Below, in pieces: positions 21,701 to 31,649 of a DNA stretch of 64,000 bases. Made by a program: the position numbers and the translations under genes. This DNA comes from Rosa chinensis (taxonomy: Eukaryota; Streptophyta; Magnoliopsida; Rosales; Rosaceae), in assembly GCF_002994745.2 (NCBI RefSeq), contig NC_037090.1, positions 4,523,501-4,587,500 of the forward strand, in the 5' to 3' direction. Below the pieces are notes generated by a model. The model was not told where the DNA came from and did not search any database. It was given only the letters and a program-made list of their open reading frames with translations. Every line of letters starts with the position of its first letter. Position 1 is the first letter of the stretch.

Positions 21701-23147
21701 CACGTCGCTTACCCACACCAATCATCATCCTCGTAGCCAAATCTTGCAAAATACACCAAGAAGGGAAAAAAGTTACTGAACAGTGCAAATCATCTATAGT
21801 GCGTCCAACAGACATCAAATTGACATCAAATGAGGGAACACAAAGCACATCCCGCAAAACTGCATTATTAATAGTAATTAACCCTTTCATAGTGATGTTT
21901 TCCTTGGCTCCACTAGGCAAAGAAATAGAAGGAAAAGATGCATTCTTGTGGCTAGTAAAAAGATGTGGTGCATTAATAATGTGGTGAGTTGCTCCACTAT
22001 CGATTATCCATCGATTAGGATTCACCATAGACAAACCTGAAGCAAACTCTGTAGCAAAAGCGGCATTAGCCTGAGGAGTTGGTGGCTTCGGATTCAATGC
22101 AGCAATAACCTGAGTGTATTGATCTTCAGTCAGGTTGGGAAGTGTCACTCGCAGCTCCTTAAATGAAGGTGTGCAATCAACATGTTTAGCAGAGGCATCA
22201 TTGTGTGGTGGAGGTCGATTTCCTTGTTGTGGATTGCGTTTATAGAGCCGATGACCAGGTGGAAAGCCATGTTTCCTATGACAAGTCTCCTCAGTATGAT
22301 AAAATTTGTTACAATAGGTGCATTGAACTGGAGTACGATTGCGAGAACTGCTGCCTTGATTGACAAGATTGTAACGAGGTATCAATCCTGGTTTAGGATT
22401 GTTACGAATGGCCATTGCTGCTGCATTGGATGGAGCAAGGGCAGCAACACCAAGTTCTCGCTGCTTCTCTTCCTGAGTTACTAAAGCATAGGCCTGTCTC
22501 ACAAAAGGTAATGGATTCATTAGCAAAATTTGACCACGAGTACCTGCATACGATTCATTCAAGCCCATAAGGAATTGCATGAGTTTGGTGCGGTCATTCT
22601 ATGCCCCACAAGTACAATTCTCCACTGTATTATATGAGGCAAGTTCATCCCAAAGTGCTTTCAACTTGGTATAATAAGCAGCGATTGACAATTGGCCTTG
22701 TTCAATCTTGTAGATGTCTCTTTGAACCTGGAAGATAAGTGGGGCGTTTCCCAAGGCGAAGCATTCCCTGAGGTCTTCCCAAATTGCATGAGGTGTTGTG
22801 CAGGAGAGGACCGAATCAGCAAGGTCTGGTTCAAGAGAATTGAGAATCCAGGACAAGACCATGTCGTTGCATCGCTGCCATAGAGCATGCTCCTCTGGTT
22901 TCTTGATTGCAGATGGTTCTTTGATTGCACCAGTGATGAATCCGGTCTTATTCTTTGCACTCAAGGAGATCCTCATGGCGCGACACCATGAGTTGTAATT
23001 GTCTCCTGTCAATTTCTTAGAGAGAAGGATGAGACCGGGATGGTCTGAATGATGGAGGAATAGCGGATTTGCAGATTCATCAGAGGATGTGCCGCTGGTG
23101 CTGCTACCACCATTGGGAGTTTCAGAAAAGATATCGTCTCTAGCCAT
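18721..23147 (-). pseudogene. Decayed gag-pol of the RE1-like Copia, unit 1
   Basis: Reading from 23147 downward: gag with SDHPGLILLSKKLTGDNYNS and WILNSLEP (to 22599); then, after a frame change, a zinc knuckle CTYCNKFYHTEETCHRKHG and the protease motif WIIDSGATHHI (22580-21435); integrase pieces with YLVALSS and WHRRLGHPSPARL and FSRFTWVISC (to 20719); RT with [20 protein letters not shown] and [11 protein letters not shown] (20198-19674) and YVDDILIT (19680-19102); and the RNase H end (19044-18721). At least six frame breaks and a local deletion/rearrangement near 20790-20815 make it inactive. Family role: self-copying via reverse transcription. Confidence 0.85.
20590..20712 (-). repeat. 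30-bp in-frame minisatellite in the integrase-RT linker, four units
   Basis: Four units of about 30 bases, each with GACGAGGTAT(C)AATC or GTAACGAGGTATCAATC on the plus strand, coding a PRIDTSLQSQ-like peptide on the minus strand. The unit 2 copy (about 60483-60572) has three units. The same DNA also occurs once in gag (22366-22400) in another reading frame. Confidence 0.75.
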
Positions 23148-23236
23148 GAAGAGTTAGGGAAAACGTAGAAGGATAAAGGCTGCAAAAGAATTTTGCAGAA
23201 GAAAGAAGAGTCAGGACGTTGCCTGCTCTGATACCA

Positions 23237-23423
23237 TAAAAGAATTATGATTGTGACTGAATTGGTTTCCCTTCTATTGATAATCACTAATATATACAGA
23301 TATACAACCTTGATCAACAAGGAATTCCTATAATCTAGGGATACAGATAAAGCCATAATCCTCCTGTACATGATTTCCTAAAGATACAAGAAATCTATTC
23401 TTAATTACATAATATTCTCAACA
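23237..23423 (-). repeat. 5' LTR of the RE1-like Copia, unit 1
   Basis: 187 bases, next to the primer binding site at 23225-23236. It differs from the partner LTR at six positions, the same ones that separate the two LTRs in unit 2. Confidence 0.9.
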
Positions 23424-23428
23424 TCTTC

Positions 23429-23652
23429 TTGTTCTACTGAGATGCCTGGCTCTCCTTTTCTTCTTCTATTATTTTGCTATGGGTTGTTACTTTGGGTGTA
23501 AATACTGATTCCAAGTCTGATCCTTTTCCTAATACAAGTATACTATTGGTTAAAATTCGTGATGATTAGGTCGTTGTTGCTAAAGGCTGCACTTTTTTGG
23601 ACATTGTTTAGATAAAGTACAAGTAGGATGAGAGGAGTAGAGTAAAGTATAT
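23429..23652. other. Kinase pseudogene intron remnant between Copia and solo LTR
   Basis: Shared with 63353-63576 of unit 2 with almost no change. No gene seen. Confidence 0.5.
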
Positions 23653-24221
23653 TGTTGGAAAATTTAATATTAAGTTATTTATTTTCCATAATTTGTGGAT
23701 GAATAATTAGTGAAAATGTGTGAAGTTGAATATTTGTAAATGACTAAACTATGAGAAATCATGACTGATCACAAAAGATAACTTTTGGTGAAAAGTCATA
23801 TCTCCTTCAAAAGTCACTTTACATCTATAAAACACTTGCTACACCATATTCTAAAAATAACTTCTAGAATTCATCTTTCCTCCTCTCCCTCTACATATGA
23901 GTATTTCTAATGTCTTGAAAACCAATTGAGTTTTCTCTAGAGAGAGTTCATACACAATCTTAGTTCGCTGTTCTTGAAGTTTGGAGTGCTACTACCACAA
24001 GAAGAAGGTCGTTGTATCCTGGGAGACGTTTGCCATTAAAACCTTGAAGCACCGATGAGGAGGCAATTTCGTCTTAAGGACATAGAACCAAGTTCTAGAC
24101 TCGACCATATTATTTAAGGTTTTTCTAACTTTTATCGGTTTTATTTTGGTTAGATTTATCTGCATAAATGTTTCTTGATTTTCTTATAAATATAGCAATT
24201 AGACCAACATATTTACCAACA
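23653..24221 (+). mobile_element. Solo LTR, 569 bp
   Basis: Starts TGTTGGAAAA and ends ACCAACA (TG...CA with a 6-base inverted end), flanked by TATAT on both sides (23648-23652, 24222-24226). Unit 2 has the uninterrupted site with one TATAT near 63573. A TATA-like CTATAAAACA is at about 23826. No internal retroelement genes remain, as expected after recombination between two LTRs. Orientation is taken from the TATA-like box. Confidence 0.8.
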
Positions 24222-24226
24222 TATAT

Positions 24227-24505
24227 CACTATAGGAGTCATGGAATTTCTCATACTAAACTGATCATGTCTAATGTAGAACTATTGAATCATTAAAGTTA
24301 AGATGATGCAGATTGGGACTGGAGTAATTTAAGAAGTATTGGAATATGCACAATACTTTTTTGTATGAGGGAACACCATCTAATTAATCATGGAATAGAG
24401 ACCAGTTGATGAATAAAGGAATAGGCGAAAAGATGTTATCATCTGTTGAGATATCTTTTGAGATATTTAGCTTCCTTATCTGTCTGGACTTTGTTCCTGA
24501 AAGAG
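24227..24505. other. Kinase pseudogene intron end
   Basis: Intron sequence shared with 63577-63855, ending in an AG acceptor before the kinase relic exon at 24506. No other feature. Confidence 0.5.
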
Positions 24506-25031
24506 GGAATATGATCAAGTTTAGATCAGGAAGTTTGACACGCCTCAAATCAAACATGCCACTCAAAATGCTCATTACTAACACAAAAGTTGGGAGGAAC
24601 ACAGAGGCCTTAGTTGCTGGTGTTACAGAGAGGACATTAAGGCATCCAGATGCTATGGCTTCTGTGTTTAATGCAGTTGATTCTATCAACGCAGAATTGG
24701 CTACCATCATCTAATTAGAGGCCCCTGATGAAATCTCTGTAACCGAGAAGGATGCGAAAATAGAAGAGCTGATGGAAATGAACCAAGGTTTGCTCCAATG
24801 CATGGGGGTCAGCCATGCTTCAATCGAAACCATTCTTCGAACTACACTCAAATACAAGTTGGCTTTCAAGTTGACAGGAGCTCGTGGTGGAGGTTCTGTT
24901 CTCACACTATTGCCAACCTGTATCGTTTCCATGATTCCTTTTATTTCAGTTACCATACTCCTCAATCTTTTCTCTTTCATGTGCTTTTATCTTAACATAA
25001 ATGTTTGCCTAAATTCTTCAGCACATTTACT

Positions 25032-27835
25032 TAGGGGTGGGCATAAATGACCGAAAAACCGAAAGACCAGAAGGGACCGATCCGGACCGGCCGGGTCGGT
25101 CTGGGTTTTAGATTGAAAATAAGTGTTTTCGGGCCGGTTCGGTCCCTATACTCAGCGTGGCGGTCCGGTCCCGGTTCTTGAATATTAGTGTTTTCGGGCC
25201 GGTTCGGTCCCTATACTCACTTGGCAGTCCGGTGCCGGTTCTTGAATATAAAGTGTTTTCTGGACCGAAAAACCCGAGCTTGTGTATGTGTCGTCCAATT
25301 ATTCGTTTGTTTTCCGAAGTATATTGTGTTACTATGGACACGACCACATGTGATTAGTCAGTAGACCTAAAATCTAAACCCGAGCTTCCTCAGCTAGAGA
25401 GCGATTCCGCCTCCAAGCCTCCAAGCCTCCAACTCTCTGTCTCTCTCGGTCTCTCCCAGAAAATCAGAAATCGATCTACACTTCTTCAGCCCTCAGACCC
25501 ATTCAGCCCTCAGCCCTCAGCCCTCGGTCTCTCCCAGAATTCGCACTTCATAGTCAGTTCCTCACAATCGATCTCCCAGAAATCGGTCTTCCAGAAGACT
25601 CTTCCTCACTTACGGCCTCTCAGCTTGCTCCTAGCCTTGACGATCTTCTCCTTACTGCTCGCTAGCTCCTCTTCGCTTCAGGACCCCTAGATCGCCAACG
25701 CCGAGCGCAGAGTAAGCTTTTTCCCGTTCCTCATTCTTGTAAAGTCTGCGTCTTTGATTTATATAGTTATAATTGCTCAAATTCTTGTAATTGCAAAACA
25801 TATAGGTCTGGGTCCGGACACTAATATCAGTTCTGTCTTCTGTGCAATTAACTCTCTCTTGCTGACTCTCATTTTGTGCAGTTGAAGGATCTTTGAGCTC
25901 TTCGAGGAAAAGTAGAAAGGGTGAGGCTAGCAAATTGAAGTCCAGCAAAGGTGCAGAAAGGAGTCCTGATCAACATCTCCATTCACTCAAGGCTGGTAAG
26001 TCTCGAACAAGTTTCTATTTTCGATTCAAAATTGTTTACCTATTTCCATCAACTAATTAATTCTCACTCCCAGCTTGCACCTGGTATGCTCATTTTGTTT
26101 CGAAATTATTGTTTGTCTCAATCTACTATAATTGATGTCTTTTGGACCCCACTCTTCATACAGACCAAAGGCAATTGAATTTTGATACAACGATGTTGAG
26201 GCAGTGACTATCAGGCAGGGTGATGTTTTGTCTCTGTAAGGTTATTCATTAGGAGATGTATGACAATTGACAAACTGTAAATTTGTAACGGGATATATAT
26301 CAAGATGTCTGATTAGATATGATTAACTGTTTGATGTAAGAATACAGTGGCAAGCCCCGCTAGTCTTTTTCCATCATTCAGATCCAGATAGTTGAATGTA
26401 TTCTAGATATCAGGTTTACTTTCCGTTTGTTTATCCACAAATTAAGACTTTGTTTCAAATTGAATGAATACTTTTTATGTTTGAGATCTGTTGTTTAAGA
26501 AGGCTAACATGTGCTTGTGGTTTTTCTGTCTTATTCAGGGGCTTGCTTGAGCTAAGATGACTTTCAGCTTGCTCGTTCTGGATTTCATTCAACAGAACTT
26601 GAGAATCACTTTGAACACAAATGAAGGGAAGTTGGAGCTGCTGACCCAAGTCAAGACCCGCAGTTACTGCTTTTAGCTTCAGCGATCAAGCCGCATCAGT
26701 ATTAATTTTATAAAAAAAGGAAGCTGAAGTTTGCCATATTGTATCTTACAAGCTCAAATTTGTAAAAGGTCTTTCTCTTTATCTCATTATCTGCATCTCT
26801 TTTATACCATATTGCCTTATTTAGTGTCTTTGAAGAGTTTGGACTGATTTTGAATCTTTTTTATTTTTTCCCTACAGATTTGCAATGTTTGCTTCAGGAG
26901 AACTGCATTTTGAGAGAACTTGTATGTACCAAAATCTGAGGGTTTCTCTTCCTTCCTCTCTTAATTATATCTGTTTTTTTTTCTTCTTCTTCCCTTTACA
27001 ACTCTGACCCTTTACTGCATTTTGAGAGAACTTGTATGTACCAAAAGTTCTGTTCTATATTTTTAATTTTTAATTTTCTAATCCCATTATCAACATCATT
27101 TTTCCACTCTTTTATTCTATTCTGTTCTGGACTGAAATCAGTGAAATGTGTATGGATGTGTTTTTATAGTTTTACTCTTTCATTGATATTTGAAGAGGGA
27201 GGACTGGAGGAGCAGCTGCATAGCATTGAGCATGGCAGCATGGAAGTTTGGTTGTTCACTTGTTGTCTTGTCGAACATTGTTTTGGTTTTTAATTTGTTA
27301 TGTTGTTAAGACAATATGTGTATGTGTTGGTGAACTTACCGTGGAACTGTGTTGATTGAATGATTACGGAATGGTTGATTGAATGATTGTTATTTGCAAG
27401 ATGGTTATATACTTTTATTTGCAGCCTTGTTGGTAGTGCAGATTACAGAATGGTTTATTGGTTTTATTTTCAGCATTGTAGCCTTGTTGCTAGTTCATAT
27501 TGCATTACTCTTTATACTCTCTAAACAGAAGCAAGTCAAGCAGCAAAATGCAGTAGTGCTGCAAAGATTGATTGGAACTGGAAACCCGAAAACGGGCCTG
27601 TTTTGTCCCTGTCCGGGTTTATCTCGGTCCGGTTTTATAACGGTCCCTATCAGTTGCAACTGAGGTCCCGGCCCGACGTAAGATTTCCGGTCCCGGTCCC
27701 TGTAATACCATTGCCGGTCCGGGTTTAACCTGGTCCCTGTTTTGTGCAATTGCAAGACCGGCCCGAAATAAGCCTGCCGGTCCCGGTCCCGGTCCCTATA
27801 AAACCGGTGCCGGTCTGGGACCGTGCCCAGGCCTA
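25032..27835. mobile_element. Non-autonomous hAT-like element, about 2.8 kb
   Basis: Imperfect inverted ends TAGGGGTGGGCA (25032) and, inverted, TAGGCCTGGGCA (27835). Flanks CATTTACT (25024-25031) and CATTTTACT (27836-27844) look like an 8-base duplication with one extra T. Both subterminal regions (25060-25270 and 27570-27830) are packed with GGTCCGG/CCGGTCC and CCCGGTCCC motifs in both orientations, which is typical of hAT transposase-binding regions. No transposase remains. The middle has a CT-rich leader-like stretch (25390-25620, with CAGCCCT repeats) and exon-like pieces with splice-type boundaries around 25880-25997, possibly from a captured gene I do not recognise. It lies in the last intron of the kinase pseudogene. 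Confidence 0.7.
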
Positions 27836-28025
27836 CATTTTACTCATGCCTTGATTTTAACCATCTTGAATTATGATGTTGTCTATAGTATTTCCCATAT
27901 GATCAGTGCCATCAGCAACAGTTGTTGATAAAGTAACTGCAGAACTGGAGTCGTGTGGATTCCATTGCTTAACAGCGGCCATTGGTGGACAAGGTGTTCA
28001 AGTTTTCTTGGGTGGTTCATCCTGA

Positions 28026-29071
28026 GGTGATTAGTAAGATCCAAGCTCAATTTTTAACTGATAGAATACAATTCACTCCGTTGTCTGTATATTAGTTAGC
28101 TTGTTGTATTCTGCATAGAATACAATTCACTACGTTGTCTGTACAAAGTTATTGATAGAACCAATCAGTATTTACGAACAGTAACCGTATATATATATAT
28201 AATCTAAATCAAAAATTGAATATATAATAATAATGATTGAAATCAAATAATCTTTAATTCGAAATTGAATCACTAACTTGATCAGATAGAGGCCTGCGAT
28301 GCAGTGACCTAAGACAGAAATTCGCCCCTACTTGTGCTGTAGTTTCGGACGTCTATCTAGAGGATACAACTATCTGGTACAAGTTCTTGCACAAGAACTT
28401 GACCCTGACGAATTCTACTTTATGTTTCTCAGAATAACTTTTTGGGGGAGGAAGAAGAAGATCGATCGATCGATAATGACGACCGAAGGTCGTCCTTATA
28501 TAAAAGCCAAGATGAACAGTTGCGTCGGCAGTTGTTTGACGTTGTTTGATTCCATCTATTGCAACTGTTGGATTTTATCCGAAAAATTGAACAGTTAAGC
28601 AAAAATAAAATCAGATTTAGTCAAACCGAGCCCAAGAGCCCAAGGCCCATCTTTGACTTAATATATATATATATATATATTTCTCCATATTCCTATGGAA
28701 ACCCAATAGGAAAGCCCACCGAAGCCCACACTTTGACTTGTTGCCCATTTAATTCTATTCATGGGAAACTCCCTATAAAGGCCATTAGCCTTTAAAACTT
28801 CTTCCATGTGGGACTTAAGTCCCACAAGTTCCAACAATACCCCACATTTTCGATTCAAACCCTAACAGTTATTACAAAAATGTATATGAGAGAATTTAAA
28901 ACCACCTTTGGCATGAAATTCAAAATAACGTACCCTACAACTTAATTGGAGAATAAACTATAACTAATTCTTAGTAATCAGACAAAATAAAATAAAATAA
29001 AAATAGATTACATCGATTATTGATGAGCATAACATATGCAGCAAATTCTTTAGGATTGGTTAGCTGATCGA
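28026..29071. other. Intergenic region between kinase pseudogene and F-box gene
   Basis: No gene supported. TA microsatellites are at about 28187-28200 and 28661-28680. A block at about 28300-28836 resembles a minus-strand LTR: it begins, on the minus strand, TGTTGGAACTTGTGGGACT at 28836 and has GTGGGACTTAAGTCCCAC as a short palindrome. I could not find its other end or a target duplication. The last 230 bases are probably the F-box gene 3' UTR. Confidence 0.4.
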
Positions 29072-30274
29072 CTAATGCCATAAGTCAGGGGGTTCAATGA
29101 GAGCACTGCCTGCTTCAGGAGGATTTAAATGATGCACTTTGTCAAATATCCAAGTGGCTTCAGTACTTTTGCAGATATAATGCTCATGCTTTGAGTCTCG
29201 ATAAACAAAGATCGTGTTTGCAAATTCTTTAGCATCTCGCACCGCAGGAACTACAACCGATCCAACACCATCGCTAGACAAAATCATTACTCGATTTCGC
29301 AAGTTTCTAATTCGATTCCATTTTTTACGTGACGGATCCAACCGGAATATGTGACAATAACTGCTAGTGTCATCAAGAGAACAAATTGCTAATAAGAGAT
29401 CCCCATCAGCCTCAACTAAGTAGAGATCATCATTCTCCTTCTTTCTTAAGGAAGAGGAGGAGGAGGAGATAACGAATGGCTCACTTTGTTTAACATCATC
29501 AGCTTGTCCAATGGCTTTCTTAAGACGCGACAGAAAGCTCCGTCTTCTAAATGTGAAGACATGCAATACGATCGAAATCCCGTCTGAAAAAACGCAATAG
29601 AAAGCTCCGTCCATATATGCCACATCAAATAGTTCCATGTCACAGTGTATATCCTGATCTTTCCATTCGCCATCTTGCAGATTACAAGTATATATGCTGC
29701 AAATTTTTCGTGGGTTAGATGATCTACCACACGCTACAAAGATATGACAATCATTGGGACAAGTTGGATTTGTTGTAAACGTTGATGCTACTATTTCGTA
29801 ATTGAGTGAAAAATACAAATCTTCAGGTAACTCGATGATCGCCATCTTCTCACGAAAAGGATTAAAAAAAAAGAATGAGGTACTTGCCAAAATAGGATTA
29901 ATACACTCATCCGTCGACAAAAGCAACCAGCCATTTTTTGAAGCATGTGCAGTGGGGTCTCTCTCCAATTTTTTCGGTAAGACTTCTGCATAGGAGTATA
30001 AAATTTGTTTGCACCAGAAATCGGAGAACTGACACTTCAATGCTGGTAAGTTTCCATTGCAAAACAACTCGTATTCGCCGTTAATTAGCCATGGCATACT
30101 TGAACGACGTCGAACTCCTGCACGAAAGCTAGATTGTCTCCAAGTTTTGCTGACGGAACCAAAGTGAAAAAGATTGATATCAGCAGTGATTGGTGTAGGT
30201 GAGAGACGTTCAGCAACTGAGGTTAAGATTTCAATTGGCATATCGGACCACGAACGATCATTAGTGTTTGACAT
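29072..30274 (-). CDS. F-box protein with DUF295/KIB-type C-terminus
   Basis: An uninterrupted frame of 400 residues without introns. Residues about 9-50 are an F-box (WSDMPIEILTSVAERLSP, then FGSVSKTWRQSS). The rest has the blocky beta-rich pattern of plant DUF295/KIB F-box proteins: GWLLLSTDE, FFFFNPFREKMAIIELPE, VAYMDGAFYCVFSDG, DDLYLVEADGDLLLAIC, FRLDPSRKKWNRIRNLRNRV and a final WIFDKVHHLNPPEAG. Such proteins link SKP1-cullin ligases to substrates; the substrate cannot be told from sequence. A serine run (SSSSSSLRKKEND) sits mid-protein. The start MSNTNDRSW precedes the F-box by the usual few residues. The unit 2 partner, if present, lies beyond the window. Confidence 0.85.
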   Translation of the reverse strand: MSNTNDRSWSDMPIEILTSVAERLSPTPITADINLFHFGSVSKTWRQSSFRAGVRRRSSMPWLINGEYELFCNGNLPALKCQFSDFWCKQILYSYAEVLPKKLERDPTAHASKNGWLLLSTDECINPILASTSFFFFNPFREKMAIIELPEDLYFSLNYEIVASTFTTNPTCPNDCHIFVACGRSSNPRKICSIYTCNLQDGEWKDQDIHCDMELFDVAYMDGAFYCVFSDGISIVLHVFTFRRRSFLSRLKKAIGQADDVKQSEPFVISSSSSSLRKKENDDLYLVEADGDLLLAICSLDDTSSYCHIFRLDPSRKKWNRIRNLRNRVMILSSDGVGSVVVPAVRDAKEFANTIFVYRDSKHEHYICKSTEATWIFDKVHHLNPPEAGSALIEPPDLWH

Positions 30275-31649
30275 AGTGCAATTGCAGGGAAATTTACCCG
30301 ATCGATCAGTTTATGCGTAGGGCTTGCATATATAGGGTCGTGCTCATCACTCCTTGGTCTACTAGGGTTAAGGTTTTGCCGGGTCTTGCTTGGAATCCTT
30401 GTCTGATTTGGGATCCTTGTGCGATTTGGACTCCTTGTATGTGGTTTACGTTTGTAACAACAAATAGTGGAAAGCAAATCTCATGGAGATTTCAAAGGAT
30501 TTTTTTTTTTTTTTGGAAAGATATAGTAAATTTTTTAATGGCACGTTCAAAGAGAAAATTATATCTTCTTTAGAAATTTAAAAAAAAAACTGATTCATAA
30601 AGATGTTTTCCAAAAAAATTTCCCAATTGGGCTGGGATTAGGGTTAACGGTGTGTCTCATTTCCAGCTCTTGCACTCTATCATGTAAGCAAAGAAAAAAA
30701 AAAGTTGGCAAGGACATTTAGGTTTTGCATGTGGTTTAGCAAGGCCGGCTCAACTAAGAGATGCATTTTTAAGGAACGGGACAAGTGAATCTGACAGCTA
30801 AAAATAAGTGCATAGTTTTAAGTTGTTATAATTTCTACTTTTATATTTAATACATGGGGTTGAGATGCATTTGTTCCTCATAGTCTCTTAAAACTGTTCC
30901 TTGGGTGAGCAAATTTGGTGGTTTAGCCAAGTCACGGCAAATCCATATAAAAATGCTTATTGTAGACCACAATTTATCTGGAATATGACATTTCCAAAAC
31001 TTCTCAACTCACTTAGTACGTGTGGAATGTTAGAATGAAGTTTTAAAGTTGCTTGAATTTTATTTTCGAGGTCAGAAGTGGAAAATAGTGATGTCACGAG
31101 TTCACAACATTTTTCAATATTTTTTTTGAATTTCTGAATTATTTGTAGATTTAACTGAAAAGTAAACTTAAATGCAGACGTGGCTGTGTGAGGAAGCAAT
31201 CCTAGAGAAATTCTTATATAGGGCACCCCCACCACGTCACTTATACGACCATCCATTCCTGAACTAACATGTGTGATTTTTTTCTTCCCACACCAGCTTG
31301 CTGCGAGAAAGGCTCCAAAATTTCAATTAAAATTTCAATATCCCACCAAGTGTTCTGGCTGACTTAAAATTTCTAGGTAGAACAAACACCGTCTCTTTCC
31401 TCCCTCCCAATTCTTTGTCTTCCCCTCCTTTCCGTTCCATTTCCAGATTCTCCCAAATCAACCTTTTGTTGACCCCTTGGTTCATTCTCATCGGTAAGTT
31501 ATTCTCTTTTTATTGCTGAATTTTTGTACTAATTCTTATATATCTTCATCAATCTTTTTTTTTTTTTTTTGGTGAGTATTTCGTGTCAATGGGGTGGAGA
31601 AGAGAATATCTTACCGATGAGAATGAACTACGGGGTCCAACCCTAGTTT
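30275..31649. other. F-box upstream region and junction between the two duplicated units
   Basis: Bases 30275-30480 are the presumed F-box promoter and leader, with imperfect direct repeats of TCGGATTTGGATTCCTTGT-like blocks at about 30385-30440. A T run is at 30498. Bases about 30909-30962 resemble 113-165 near the start of the window and then diverge, so that piece may be a dispersed repeat. Bases 31400-31500 are CT-rich like a 5' leader ending in a splice-donor-like CG/GTAAGTTATT. The inverted repeat at 31468-31641 ends about nine bases before unit 2 homology begins at 31650. Confidence 0.5.
31468..31641. repeat. Inverted repeat (hairpin), two 40-base arms, at the duplication junction
   Basis: Arm 1 at 31468-31507 and arm 2 at 31601-31641 are reverse complements with about four mismatches and one extra base. 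Both contain TTCATTCTCATCGGTAAG or its complement. The spacer of about 93 bases includes a T run. Transcribed RNA would fold into a long hairpin. Confidence 0.75.

Larger units (their letters stand above)
18527..23423 (-). mobile_element. RE1-like Copia LTR retrotransposon, unit 1 copy
   Basis: Minus-strand element of 4897 bases with 187-base LTRs, flanked by the 5-base duplication TCTTC (18522-18526, 23424-23428). On the minus strand the LTR runs from TGTTGAGAATATTATG to ATTCTTTTA and is followed directly by the primer site TGGTATCAGAGC (23225-23236), matching initiator Met tRNA. A purine tract GAGGGGGAG (complement at about 18714-18724) adjoins the other LTR. The LTRs differ at six of 187 positions by eye. 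The order gag, protease, integrase, RT, RNase H is Copia. The same insertion at the same site is in unit 2 (58395-63347), so it predates the duplication. Confidence 0.93.
17640..28025 (+). pseudogene. Mevalonate kinase pseudogene, unit 1, introns filled with transposons
   Basis: Three exon relics align in order with plant mevalonate kinase, which phosphorylates mevalonate in the cytosolic isoprenoid pathway. Relic 1 (about 17640-17930) reads SAALCVAFSGALLAYSDCVS and LDFSHQGWLNFG, then has a TGA at 17869-17871 and a two-base insertion before the GKPSGIDNSVSTYG part. Relic 2 (24506-24919) reads GNMIKFRSG, RTLRHPDAMASVFNAVDSIN and ELMEMNQGLLQCMGVSHASI, with a TAA at 24712-24714; its glycine loop is GARGGGSVLTLLPT. 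Relic 3 (27907-28025) reads TVVDKVTAELESCGFHCL to GGSS and a stop. Splice sites still match phase. The first intron holds a Copia element and a solo LTR, the second a hAT element. Everything upstream of relic 1 is missing. The stop and insertion in relic 1 are shared with the unit 2 copy, so decay began before duplication. Confidence 0.85.

Noticed and set aside
28332..28795. Open frames between the kinase relic and the F-box gene
   Set aside because: Low complexity with a TA microsatellite and LTR-like sequence; no recognisable protein.
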